Shown piece by piece: positions 7,985 to 16,755 of a stretch of DNA of 64,000 nt. The notes beneath the pieces are model-generated. The model saw only the letters and a list, made by a program, of their open reading frames with translations. It did not search any database and was not told the origin of the DNA. Position numbers and translations under genes: made by a program. Source of the DNA: Sphingobium sp. Ant17 (GTDB lineage Bacteria; Pseudomonadota; Alphaproteobacteria; Sphingomonadales; Sphingomonadaceae); assembly GCF_000588875.1 (NCBI RefSeq), contig NZ_JEMV01000025.1, positions 1 to 64,000 on the forward strand, given 5' to 3'. Position 1 is the stretch's first letter, and the number at the start of each line of letters is the position of its first letter.

Positions 7985-9869
7985 AGCCGACCGCCCGGCT
8001 CATCAACCGGTCGAGTCGATCCGAAAAGGCGCGCGCGTCGGTGGGCTGTTCGCCATCGGCGATGCGGGCCTGGTCGAGCAGCAAATGGGCGAGGTCTGAT
8101 TTGAGGCCATCCGCATCGTCGCTCGTCGCCAGTTTCTGGATCAGGGCATGGCGCGGATTAATCTCCAGCACGGGGAGCGCCGCCGTCGGGAGCTGGCCTG
8201 CGCTGGCGAGCAGCTTTTCCAATTGCCGGTCCATGCCGCTTTCGGGCGCGACGAGGCATACAGCGCTGGTCGTCAACCGGTCCGACGCGCGCACATCGGA
8301 TACGGCATCAGCGAGGGTCGTCTTGGCGAAGGCGAGGAAGTCGGCGACGGCTGCATTTTCCGGCTCGGTCGGCTTGTCCGCGCCTTCGACCAGCGGAATG
8401 AGGCCGAGGTCCGCGCCGCCCTGCGTCACCGACTTGAACGGCTTGCCTTCATAATCGACGCCCATGGTGGTCCAGAAATTATCGACCTGGTCGGGCAGCA
8501 ATAGCACCTCGATGCCGCGCGCGCGGAAGCCTTCAAGCTGGGGCGAGGTGGACAGCCGGTCAAAGTCGCTGCCGGTCGCATAATAGATGGCGGTCTGATT
8601 CTCTTTAAGCTGCGCGACATAGTCTTTGAGCGAGCGCCAGCTTTCCCCCGATGTCGTGCTTTTGAAGCGGGCGAGGCCAAGCAGCGCCTCACGCCGTTCG
8701 AAATCCTCATACAGCCCTTCCTTGAGGACGGGTCCAAAATTCTCCCAGATGCGCTGATAGGCCTCCGCATCATTGTCTGCCAGCTTCTGCAAGTCGCCGA
8801 GCAGACGGCCGGTCACGCCTTTCTGGATGGCGCCCAGCACCGGGCTGTCCTGAATCATCTCGCGCGACATGTTGAGCGGCAGGTCGGCGGAATCCACGAG
8901 GCCGCGCACGAAGCGCAGATAGCGAGGCAGGATCGGTGCTTCGTCGGTGATGAAGACGCGACGGACATAGAGTTTGATATGCCCCTTGCGATCCGGGTCG
9001 AACAGGTCGAACGGCTTGGTTTCGGGGATGAAGGTCAGAACCGAATATTCATAGCGGCCTTCGGCCCGGTAATGGACCGTGTGCGCGGGCTTGTCATATT
9101 GGCCGGCGACGCTGCGATAGAAGTCGGCATAATCCTCTTCGCTGATGTCCGATTTGGGCTTGAGCCACAGCGCAGCGCCATCGGCGATGTCGACGCCTTC
9201 CGCATCCGGCTTTTCGAACAGCATGATCGGGACGGGGACATGACCCGACTGCGCCTTGATGATGCGCTCGACCGTGAAGCGTTCGGCATAGGATTTGGCG
9301 TCTTCCATCAGGTGCAGGACGACACGCGTGCCACGCGTAGGGGCGTCGGCGAGATCGACAGGTGCGATCGTGTATGTCCCCTGGCCGTCCGAGGTCCAGC
9401 TGGCGGCGGCATCCGAACCTGCGCGCCGCGAAAACACTTCGACCTGGCTCGCCACCATGAAGCCCGAATAGAAACCGACGCCGAACTGGCCGATCAGCTG
9501 CGATCCTTCCTTGCCCGCTTCAGCAGCCAGTCGTTCCATGAACGCCTTCGTACCGGACCGGGCAATGGTGCCCAGGATTTCGCCCATTTCGGCCGCAGTC
9601 ATGCCGATGCCATTATCCTCGATCGTCAGCCGGTTCTGATCGGCGTCCAGAATGACGCGGATGCGCGGCTGCGGGTCATCGCCCAGCAGTGATGGCGTGG
9701 CGATGCCTTCATAGCGCAGCTTCTCGCACGCATCGGCGGCGTTGGAGATGAGTTCGCGCAGGAAGACGTCACGGTCGGAATAGACCGAATGCACCATCAT
9801 GCGCAGCAGCTTCGAAACATCCGCCTCGAAAGCATGGGTTTCGGGCGCGGTAGCGGTTTCAGTCGTCAT
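7983..9869 (-). CDS. htpG: Molecular chaperone HtpG (Hsp90)
   Basis: A 628-aa cytosolic Hsp90. The GHKL ATPase signature ELISNAADA is at about residue 35, followed by DNGIGMT and IGQFGVGFYSGFMV, then the middle-domain and dimerisation regions at the normal length for bacterial HtpG. ATG 9869 gives the family-typical start MTTETATAPETHAFEADV; longer starts add unrelated residues. Upstream lies a good match to an alphaproteobacterial RpoH promoter (9906-9934), which fits heat-shock control. Function: ATP-driven folding and remodelling of client proteins. Confidence 0.98.
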   Translation of the reverse strand: MTTETATAPETHAFEADVSKLLRMMVHSVYSDRDVFLRELISNAADACEKLRYEGIATPSLLGDDPQPRIRVILDADQNRLTIEDNGIGMTAAEMGEILGTIARSGTKAFMERLAAEAGKEGSQLIGQFGVGFYSGFMVASQVEVFSRRAGSDAAASWTSDGQGTYTIAPVDLADAPTRGTRVVLHLMEDAKSYAERFTVERIIKAQSGHVPVPIMLFEKPDAEGVDIADGAALWLKPKSDISEEDYADFYRSVAGQYDKPAHTVHYRAEGRYEYSVLTFIPETKPFDLFDPDRKGHIKLYVRRVFITDEAPILPRYLRFVRGLVDSADLPLNMSREMIQDSPVLGAIQKGVTGRLLGDLQKLADNDAEAYQRIWENFGPVLKEGLYEDFERREALLGLARFKSTTSGESWRSLKDYVAQLKENQTAIYYATGSDFDRLSTSPQLEGFRARGIEVLLLPDQVDNFWTTMGVDYEGKPFKSVTQGGADLGLIPLVEGADKPTEPENAAVADFLAFAKTTLADAVSDVRASDRLTTSAVCLVAPESGMDRQLEKLLASAGQLPTAALPVLEINPRHALIQKLATSDDADGLKSDLAHLLLDQARIADGEQPTDARAFSDRLDRLMSRAVG

Positions 9870-9905
9870 GGCAGGCTTACCCTTTGAATGCGTCAACGGC
9901 GCGGC

Positions 9906-9934
9906 AAATGGCGGCTCGTCGTGCATTTTGCAAG
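9906..9934 (-). promoter_or_regulatory. Candidate RpoH (sigma-32) promoter of htpG
   Basis: Read on the minus strand, CTTGCA (9934-9929) is followed after 17 nt by CCATTT (9911-9906), 36 bp before the htpG ATG. Alphaproteobacterial RpoH promoters have a CTTG -35 core and a CCAT/CTAT-like -10 at 17-18 bp. Spacing, location and gene function all agree. Confidence 0.6.
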
Positions 9935-9980
9935 ATCGATGCTTGACCTTTCATGAGGAGAAACGGGGTGGCTTGGCCCC

Positions 9981-10796
9981 TTACTCTATCGATTGCACTT
10001 CATCGGTATGGACGTCGAACCGGACCAGGTTGGCGGGGCCAAAGGCCGTGGTCAGGGCAACGTCGGTCGCATCGCGTCCGCGCGCCATGAGGATGCGGCC
10101 GATACGCGGGCGGTTGTGGCGGGCGTCATAGGTGTACCAGTTGCCGTCGATATAGACGTCGAACCAGGCGCTGAAATCCATCGGCGCATCAACGGGCGGT
10201 ATGCCGATGTCGCCTAGATAGCCTGTGCAATAGCGCGCGGGGATGTTCATGCAGCGGCACAGGGTGATGGCGAGATGGGCGAAGTCGCGACATACGCCGC
10301 GCCGTTCCTGATAGCCGTTCCAGGCGGTCTTGTCCGAACGGGCATAATGATAGCCGAACTCGATATGATTATGGACGAAATCGACGATCGCATCGACCCT
10401 GTCGCGGGCAGAGGCATAATGGGCGAAATTGCCCCAGGCGACATCCATGAGCCGATCGGTTTCGCAATAGCGGCTGCCGAGCAGGAAGGGCATCACTGCG
10501 TCGGGCAAATCTTCGACCGGAATTTGTGGGCCATCGGGCGCGCGCACGTCGGGCTCGCCATTATCCTCGATCACGAAATCGCATGACAGGGTTACGCCGC
10601 CTGGCGGGATAGCAAAGCGGGTCGCGACATTTCCGAACCCATCTTCAAATTGATAGAGCGGAATATCAGGGCTGGCCATCAGCCGCTGGGGCGTCCTTAG
10701 ATCCTGGTGGCGTGACGGATGCACGCTCAACAGCGCGACCATCGCGGTCTTCGCATCGGTATTGAAGGCAATATCATATCCGCAGCGGATCAGCAT
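9981..10796 (-). CDS. Transglutaminase-like cysteine protease-fold protein (short type)
   Basis: A 271-aa transglutaminase-core protein. The catalytic Cys is in GVCRDFAH. The expected His strand, usually HAWVEV in the superfamily, reads DFSAWFDVYI, so the canonical His is Ser, while the Asp strand reads YTYDARHN. I recall that short alphaproteobacterial members often share the DFxAWF...DARHN pattern, so this may be a subfamily feature and the DARHN His could substitute. There is no signal peptide. It lies just downstream of a second, canonical transglutaminase gene (15-bp gap), so the pair is probably one operon. Substrate unknown; protease or amidase activity is possible. Confidence 0.85.
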   Translation of the reverse strand: MLIRCGYDIAFNTDAKTAMVALLSVHPSRHQDLRTPQRLMASPDIPLYQFEDGFGNVATRFAIPPGGVTLSCDFVIEDNGEPDVRAPDGPQIPVEDLPDAVMPFLLGSRYCETDRLMDVAWGNFAHYASARDRVDAIVDFVHNHIEFGYHYARSDKTAWNGYQERRGVCRDFAHLAITLCRCMNIPARYCTGYLGDIGIPPVDAPMDFSAWFDVYIDGNWYTYDARHNRPRIGRILMARGRDATDVALTTAFGPANLVRFDVHTDEVQSIE

Positions 10797-10811
10797 GGGC
10801 GGGTACTTTCC

Positions 10812-11741
10812 TTAAGCGCCGATATGTCGGCTGTTGATGGCACCATGATTGGTCGAAGGAAACAGGCTGGAGTCGGCGCGCAGCACATCGACCGACACAT
10901 CCATGTTCAGGAAGCTGCCGGGCGGGCCGAACCATGTGCCGGACAGGGGCAGCGCCTGATAGGGATCGCGCGCGACGGCGACGCGGATGAGGCCGCGATT
11001 GCCGATGATGCCGTTGGTGGGATCAAATTCGACCCAGCCTGAGCCAGGCAGAAAGATGCGGACCCAGGCATGGGTATTGCCGCCGCCCACCACATCTTCG
11101 GATCGGGAAGGATTATACACATAGCCTGAAACGAACCGCGCGGCGAAACCCAGAGCCCGCACCGCCTCGATCATCAAGACGGCGAAGTCGCGGCAGGTGC
11201 CCTGGCGCAGCTTGAGCGTCTCGATGGGCGACTGCGTGCCCTTTTCATGGCGCGGCACATAGGTGAATTCCCGCTGGATGCCCGTCGCGATCTCCGTCAG
11301 CAGGGCGATCGTGCTGGTATTGCCATGGTTGCTGACGAAGCTCCTCGCCCAATTATCGACGATGCGTTCGGGATCATGATATTCCCGTTCGATCGACCGC
11401 AGCAGATCGGGCATATCCTCTGACGAATAAGTGAAGGGAAAGAGGCGGGCATAGGGTTCGACGTCGACTTGCTTCTGAGCGAGCGGCGCATGATCCAATG
11501 TGGCTTCGCTGTTGACCACCAGTTGCGCAGCGCGCGTCTTGAATGTGGCGATGGCGACCGAATTGCCGAAGACATCGTGCAGCCAGCGCAATTGGCTGGG
11601 CGCGGGATCGATGTCGAGCCGGGCCGACAGCAACCGCTGGTCAAATGCCTCGCGAGGGCGCATCATGATGCGATGTTCACCCAAGGATACCAGCTGCTGA
11701 TAATGATAGATGGTGCTGTGACGGATGGTGAGCAACGGCAT
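10812..11741 (-). CDS. Transglutaminase family protein (bacterial N-terminal plus core domain)
   Basis: A 309-aa protein. The N-terminal beta-rich bacterial transglutaminase domain (TIRHSTIYHYQQ) is followed by the core with an intact triad: Cys in GTCRDFAVLM, His in THAWVRIFLPG, Asp in WVEFDPTNG. There is no signal peptide. The start at 11741 matches the usual family N-terminus but has no obvious Shine-Dalgarno sequence. It is divergent from the amidohydrolase gene with only 14 bp between start codons, so its promoter must lie inside the neighbouring coding sequence. In many proteobacteria this protein is clustered with the short transglutaminase, as here. Confidence 0.9.
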   Translation of the reverse strand: MPLLTIRHSTIYHYQQLVSLGEHRIMMRPREAFDQRLLSARLDIDPAPSQLRWLHDVFGNSVAIATFKTRAAQLVVNSEATLDHAPLAQKQVDVEPYARLFPFTYSSEDMPDLLRSIEREYHDPERIVDNWARSFVSNHGNTSTIALLTEIATGIQREFTYVPRHEKGTQSPIETLKLRQGTCRDFAVLMIEAVRALGFAARFVSGYVYNPSRSEDVVGGGNTHAWVRIFLPGSGWVEFDPTNGIIGNRGLIRVAVARDPYQALPLSGTWFGPPGSFLNMDVSVDVLRADSSLFPSTNHGAINSRHIGA

Positions 11742-11755
11742 AGGGGCATGTCCTG

Positions 11756-12526
11756 ATGGCCGGGCGCACGGCGGAAAGTCTCTTGGGTCCGGACGATCCG
11801 GTGCCGTTCGAGCTGTTCAACGCAGAAGGCGGCTCCCCGTTCCTGCTGATCGGCGATCATGCCGGGTCAACGATCCCGGCGGCGCTGGGTGACCTGGGGT
11901 TGAGCGCTGCGGATCGGTCCCGTCACATTGCGCTGGATATCGGCGTATATGGGCTTGGCCATGCAATGGCGCGGTTGCTCGAGGCCCCTTTTCTACATCA
12001 GACCTATTCGCGTTTGGTTATCGATTGCAATCGCGACCCGGCGCATGAAGAGGCGATCCCTGCCTCCTCCGACGGCACTAGGATCCGTGCTAATCGCGAC
12101 CTGGATGAAGGGGCAAAAGCGTTCCGCGTCGGTATGATCCATCGGCCTTATCATACCGCCATGGCGAACCTGATCGCGGCCCGGACGGACGCCGGACGCG
12201 AGACGATCCTGCTCTCTTTGCACAGCTTTACGCCGGTGCTGAACGGTGATGTGCGTCCCTGGGATGTAGGCATATTGCATTGGCGTGGGCGGGCGGATTT
12301 TGCGCTGTCGATGCTTGACCAGCTGCGGACCATGGGTGGCATAGTCGTCGGCGACAATGAACCCTATGCGATGGATGCCACCGACTATACGGTGCCTTTT
12401 CATGCCTTTCCCAAGGCGCTTCGCTATGCGGAAATCGAGGTGCGGCAAGACCTGATCGCGGATATCGAAGGCCAGGCGCTTTGGGCGGAGCGCATTGCGC
12501 AGGCTGCGCGGCGGGCGATCGCTTAG
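11756..12526 (+). CDS. N-formylglutamate amidohydrolase family protein
   Basis: A 256-aa protein of the N-formylglutamate amidohydrolase (FGase) family. It shows the N-terminal GDHAGSTIP segment (family form DHAG.xxP), YSRLVIDCNRDP, LSLHSFTPVLNG and the C-terminal EIEVRQDLI region expected of zinc-dependent members. The family hydrolyses N-formylglutamate in histidine breakdown, but no hut genes are nearby. Here the protein sits divergent to two transglutaminase-like genes, so a different N-acyl amino acid or peptide substrate is possible. A weak AGGGG lies before the ATG. Confidence 0.85.
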   Translation: MAGRTAESLLGPDDPVPFELFNAEGGSPFLLIGDHAGSTIPAALGDLGLSAADRSRHIALDIGVYGLGHAMARLLEAPFLHQTYSRLVIDCNRDPAHEEAIPASSDGTRIRANRDLDEGAKAFRVGMIHRPYHTAMANLIAARTDAGRETILLSLHSFTPVLNGDVRPWDVGILHWRGRADFALSMLDQLRTMGGIVVGDNEPYAMDATDYTVPFHAFPKALRYAEIEVRQDLIADIEGQALWAERIAQAARRAIA

Positions 12527-12566
12527 CGTTCCCCGCCATTGACCGATCGATTGAAAAAATTCCAAG

Positions 12567-12591
12567 GGAACGTCTGCACTTACCGCGCATT
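12567..12591 (+). promoter_or_regulatory. Candidate EcfG (general stress) promoter of the DUF1206 gene
   Basis: GGAAC (12567-12571), 16 nt, then CATT (12588-12591). The alphaproteobacterial EcfG consensus is GGAAC-N16/17-CGTT, so one base differs. It lies 21 bp before the start codon of a small membrane protein gene. Confidence 0.4.
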
Positions 12592-12612
12592 AGCCCCCGA
12601 ACAGGAGGCTTC

Positions 12613-13425
12613 ATGACCTATAGTGATCGTATGACCCTATTCGCACGCATCGGTTTTGCCGCGCGGGGCCTCGTCTATATTCTTATCGGTTGGTTTGCGC
12701 TGGATGTCGCGTCGACCGGTGGCGAGGTGAAGGACAATCAGGGTGCGCTGGGCAGCATGGCCGATGCGCCGCTCGGCCATATACTGCTCGCCATCTGCGC
12801 TTTAGGCTTTGCCGGTTACGCCGTGTGGCGGTTGACCGAAGCAGCGGTGGATCCTGAAAACTGCAGCCGGACGCTCAAGGGCAAGTTCAAGCGAGTGGGC
12901 TATGCCATGAGTGGCATTTCCCACATCATTCTGGCGCTTGCCGCTGCACGATTGGCTATGCGTCCCGCCTCGGCGCAGGAGGGCAGCCCTGGCGACGCCA
13001 GCGCCGAAAGCTGGTCGGCCTGGATATTGGGACAGCCCGGCGGTGTGTTCCTGCTGGTGCTGGTGGGGGTCGTTCTCTTTGCAGTAGCCGCCACGCAAGC
13101 CATCAAAGCCTATAAGGCGGAGTTTCAAGAACTGGACGGCGATGTTCCTGCGCCGGACTATGTGCGCTGGATCGGGCGCTGCGGCTATGCCGCCCGCGCG
13201 CTCATCTTTGCATTGATCGGCTGGTTCATCATTTCGGCAGCCCTGAATCATGACGCCGATCAAGCGGGTGGATTGGGAGAAGCGCTCAAGGAGCTCCGCG
13301 CCCAAGAGGAAGGTGCCATCATCCTAAGCGTTGTTGCCTTTGGATTGGGGCTGTTTGGGGTCTTCAGCCTGATCGAGGCCCGCTATCGCCGGATGCGGGT
13401 TGCAAAGCCCGATTTTCTGCGGTGA
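12613..13425 (+). CDS. DUF1206 domain-containing membrane protein
   Basis: A 270-aa integral membrane protein with three related repeats of paired transmembrane helices. Each begins with a motif like FARIGFAARGLVYILIGWFAL (about residues 10, 90 and 180); the later copies read FKRVGYAMSGISHIIL and IGRCGYAARALIFALIGWF. This three-fold repeat is the DUF1206 architecture. The function is unknown. The start is set by a strong AGGAGG 5 nt before the ATG. The gene has its own candidate EcfG promoter, suggesting it belongs to the general stress response. Confidence 0.9.
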   Translation: MTYSDRMTLFARIGFAARGLVYILIGWFALDVASTGGEVKDNQGALGSMADAPLGHILLAICALGFAGYAVWRLTEAAVDPENCSRTLKGKFKRVGYAMSGISHIILALAAARLAMRPASAQEGSPGDASAESWSAWILGQPGGVFLLVLVGVVLFAVAATQAIKAYKAEFQELDGDVPAPDYVRWIGRCGYAARALIFALIGWFIISAALNHDADQAGGLGEALKELRAQEEGAIILSVVAFGLGLFGVFSLIEARYRRMRVAKPDFLR

Positions 13426-13471
13426 GCCCTATGTTTTCGGCCAATTGGCATTCAGCTGAACAGCCGTTCAT

Positions 13472-13496
13472 GGACCAAAATTGCGGTCAAATCGTT
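13472..13496 (+). promoter_or_regulatory. Candidate EcfG promoter of the KaiC-like/histidine kinase operon
   Basis: GGACC (13472-13476), exactly 16 nt, then CGTT (13493-13496), 46 bp before the KaiC-like start. Only one base of the -35 differs from the EcfG consensus GGAAC-N16/17-CGTT. Finding this just after a second near-match upstream of the DUF1206 gene strengthens both calls. Confidence 0.45.
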
Positions 13497-13541
13497 TCTG
13501 AAACAACCAGCTTATTGTGAGCGCAAATGTTTGAGGATGAT

Positions 13542-15050
13542 ATGACTGACAAGGTCACCGGTGAAGGCAAGACGACGATATCGATCGGCATTGCGGATCT
13601 GGACAATATATTGGGTGGTGGGTTGACGGCCAATCGCGCTTACCTTTTGGAAGGAACGCCGGGCAGCGGCAAGACGACGATTGCGCTGCAATTCCTGTTG
13701 GAAGGCGCGCGGCAAGGCGAGCGCGGCCTGTACATCACTCTGTCGGAAACGTCAGGGGAATTGAAGGAGGTCGCACGGAGCCACGATTGGGCGTTGGACG
13801 ATATCGACCTGTTCGAACTGGTGAGCGGTGAGGGGCTCGACCCCGAAACCGAGCAGTCCATTTTGGAGCCTTCCGAAGTCGAACTGGGTGAAACGATCCA
13901 GGGCGTGATGGAATGTGTCGATCGCATCCGACCGGTTCGGGTAGTGTTCGACAGTCTGTCCGAAATGCGCCTGCTCGCGCAGAATTCCTTGCGCTATCGC
14001 CGTCAGATATTGGCGTTGAAGCAATATTTTTCGCTGCGCAACTGTACCGTGCTGATGCTGGACGATCGCAGTTCCGACCCCAATGACCTGCAGCTGCACA
14101 GCATCGCCCATGGCGTCATCACGCTGGAACAGGCGGCGCAGGAATATGGAACGGAGCGCCGTCGCCTGCGCGTGGTGAAGATGCGCGGCGTCAAATATCG
14201 CGGCGGCTATCATGATTTCGTAATCGAAACGGGCGGCGTGGCGGTTTTCCCGCGGCTCGTCGCATCCGAACACCGTAGTCATTATGTTGAGCATCTGGTG
14301 TCAACGGGCCTGGACCCTCTCGACCGGATGCTGGGCGGAGGCGTCTCGATTGGGACCAATTTGTTGTTCAACGGGCCGTCGGGCGTCGGCAAGACGACGA
14401 CAGCCGTGCAATTTGGCCTGAGCGCCATCGCGCGCGGCGAAAAGGCGGCCTATTTCCTGTTCGACGAAGGGCGGCCGACGATGATCACCCGCGCCCGCGC
14501 AATGGGCATGGATTTACAGCCCCATCTCGACAGCGGCGCGCTGACCGTGACGCAGATCGACCCGGCGGAGATTTCGCCCGGCGAATTTGCCAGCTGGGTG
14601 CGCAGGGCCGTCGAGGAGGACGGTGTCCGTTTCGTCGTGATCGACAGTCTGAACGCCTTTTTGCAGGCGATGCCGGGCGAGAAATATCTGGTCCTGCAAA
14701 TGCATGAAATGCTCAGCTACCTTAACCAACAGGGCGTCATCACCATCCTGATCCTGGGGCAGCATGGTATTATCGGCGACGTGCGCTCCGACGTCGATCT
14801 GAGTTATTTGTCCGACACGATCGTCCTGTTCCGCTATTTTGAGGCGAAGGGCGAGATGCTCAAAGCCGTGTCGGTCGTCAAAAGCCGCACGACGGCCCAT
14901 GAAGCGACCATTCGCGAATATCGATTGGGACGTAATGGCATTACCGTGGGCGAACCATTGCGCGATTTCGACGGGGTGCTGACGGGCGTGCCGACCTATA
15001 GCGGGAAGACCCCTCTGCTTGCTGCCGAGCCTGCGGCAAGCGAGGGATAA
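13542..15050 (+). CDS. KaiC-like double-domain ATPase
   Basis: A 502-aa protein with two tandem KaiC/RadA-like RecA domains. Walker A motifs are GTPGSGKTT (about residue 37) and GPSGVGKTT (about residue 277). Walker B-type strands are VRVVFDSLSE and VRFVVIDSLN. As in non-cyanobacterial KaiC homologues, no kaiA or kaiB is adjacent. ATG 13542 is chosen over ATG 13527 because GAGGATGAT precedes it. The histidine kinase gene follows 2 bp after its stop, so the two are co-expressed; related pairs act in light or stress signalling rather than a clock. A candidate EcfG promoter lies upstream. Confidence 0.93.
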   Translation: MTDKVTGEGKTTISIGIADLDNILGGGLTANRAYLLEGTPGSGKTTIALQFLLEGARQGERGLYITLSETSGELKEVARSHDWALDDIDLFELVSGEGLDPETEQSILEPSEVELGETIQGVMECVDRIRPVRVVFDSLSEMRLLAQNSLRYRRQILALKQYFSLRNCTVLMLDDRSSDPNDLQLHSIAHGVITLEQAAQEYGTERRRLRVVKMRGVKYRGGYHDFVIETGGVAVFPRLVASEHRSHYVEHLVSTGLDPLDRMLGGGVSIGTNLLFNGPSGVGKTTTAVQFGLSAIARGEKAAYFLFDEGRPTMITRARAMGMDLQPHLDSGALTVTQIDPAEISPGEFASWVRRAVEEDGVRFVVIDSLNAFLQAMPGEKYLVLQMHEMLSYLNQQGVITILILGQHGIIGDVRSDVDLSYLSDTIVLFRYFEAKGEMLKAVSVVKSRTTAHEATIREYRLGRNGITVGEPLRDFDGVLTGVPTYSGKTPLLAAEPAASEG

Positions 15051-15052
15051 GG

Positions 15053-16734
15053 ATGGAAGACCGCATTCTTGTTCTGGCTTTAAGGGGTCGGGACGCGCCG
15101 TGATTGAAGCACTGTTGGCAAAGCAGGACTATGTGAGCACGGTGTGCGCCAACGCCTGTGCGTTGAGTGAAGAGTTGGTGAGCGGGGCGGCCACGGCCAT
15201 CATCACCGAAGAGTCGCTGGCCGGCGCGGATCGCAGCGCGCTCGATGCCTGGGTCACGCAACAGCCGCCATGGTCCGATTTCCCTTTCATCCTGCTCGCC
15301 ACGCGGCGGGCGGGCCACCGGCCGCGCGATGCCATGCTGGTGCTGGAGCGGCTGGGCAATGTGATTGTCCTTGAACGGCCGATCCATAGCGAGACGCTGG
15401 GCAGCGCCGTGCGGTCGGCGATGCGGGTGCGGCGACGACAATATGAGGCGCGCGAACGGTTGGCGGCGCTGCAGCTGGCCGAAGAGCGGCTGACGCATCT
15501 CAACGCCAATCTCGAAACGCGCATTGCCGAGCGCACGAGCGAATTGTCGCGCGCCAATAATATGTTGATGGAGGAAGTGGCCGAACGCGAACGCGCCCAG
15601 ACCGCATTGGTCCAGTCGCAAAAGATGGAGGCAGTGGGTCAGCTGACCGGCGGCATCGCGCATGATTTCAACAACCTGCTGACCGTTGTCTCGGGCAACC
15701 TTGAAATGATCGAGCGCCGGTGCGACGATGAGAAAATCTTGCGCCATGCCCGCTTTGCGGCCGAAGCGACGGATCGGGCTGCGAAGTTGACACGCCAGCT
15801 TCTGGCCTTTTCGCGTACACAGCAATTGGCCCTCGCGCCGCTCAGCCTCAATGCGCTGGTCGAGGGTATGGGCGACCTGCTCGCGCGGACGATTGGCCCG
15901 CGCATCGACCAGCGGCGCGTCCTGTCGGACAGCCAGCCCTGGGTAATGGCGGATGTCCATCAGCTTGAACTGGCCGTGTTGAACCTGGCGATCAACGCGC
16001 GTGACGCAATGCCCGATGGCGGCATATTGACGATCGAGACGGATGCGGGGCGATATGCGCCCGAGGGTGCGAAGCCGGGCCACTATGGCGTCGTGCGGGT
16101 GCGCGACAATGGCTTCGGCATTCCCCAGCCGCTGTTGTCGAAAGTGTTCGACCCCTTCTACACGACCAAGCCGCTGGGCAAGGGCACTGGCCTTGGCCTG
16201 AGCCAGGTGTTCGGCATAGCCCGCCAATCGGGCGGCATCGCGCATATCGAGAGTATCGAACGCGAAGGCACGATCGTCAGCATATGGCTGCCGCTCGCCG
16301 CCACACCCGATCTCGACACAGAATTGGTCAAGCCGATATCAACTTCCGACCGGGTGCGCAGGAAGCTCAATATTCTGATCGTCGATGATGACGAGGGCGT
16401 GCGCCGCTTCGTCGCGGAAGGGCTTGAAAGCTATGGCTATCATATCGCGCAGGCCGCGTCGGGTGCGGAAGCGACCACATTGCTTGATGCTGCTATTCCC
16501 GACGTCATGATCGTCGATTTCGCCATGCCGGGCATGACCGGGATCGAATTGGCGCAAGCCGCGCGAAAGCGCGCGCCCGATATGCCGATCATCATGGTGA
16601 CAGGCTATGCCGAAGAGGGTGTGTCCGCCGACGCGGGCGTCATCACGCAGATCTTGCGCAAGCCGTTCAAGATCGATGCGCTGGTCGGCGTGCTGGATAT
16701 GGCGACCGGGATGATGATCAGCGCAGAGGGGTGA
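15053..16734 (+). CDS. Hybrid histidine kinase with C-terminal receiver (N-terminal frameshift)
   Basis: About 560 aa once one missing base is restored. The order is a degenerate receiver-like N-terminal domain, coiled coil, HisKA with the H-box GGIAHDFNNLL, HATPase (N-box NLAINARDAMPDGG; DNGFGIP; GTGLGLSQVFG), and a receiver with phospho-acceptor Asp in VDFAMPGM and Lys in RKPF. ATG 15053 starts MEDRILVLALRGRDA and then hits a stop at 15101; the family-like continuation VIEALLAKQ is in the other frame. One G or C is missing at about 15097-15099. Alternatively translation could begin at GTG 15100, which overlaps that stop (GTGA), but this would drop the first beta strand. No transmembrane segments. 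It pairs with the KaiC-like ATPase. Confidence 0.88.
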
Positions 16735-16755
16735 AGGTTTAGCGCCTTCGGGCCG

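Noticed and set aside
14941..16245. 434-codon antisense open frame opposite the histidine kinase
   Set aside because: A shadow of the kinase gene; no motifs, and it spans two unrelated plus-strand genes.
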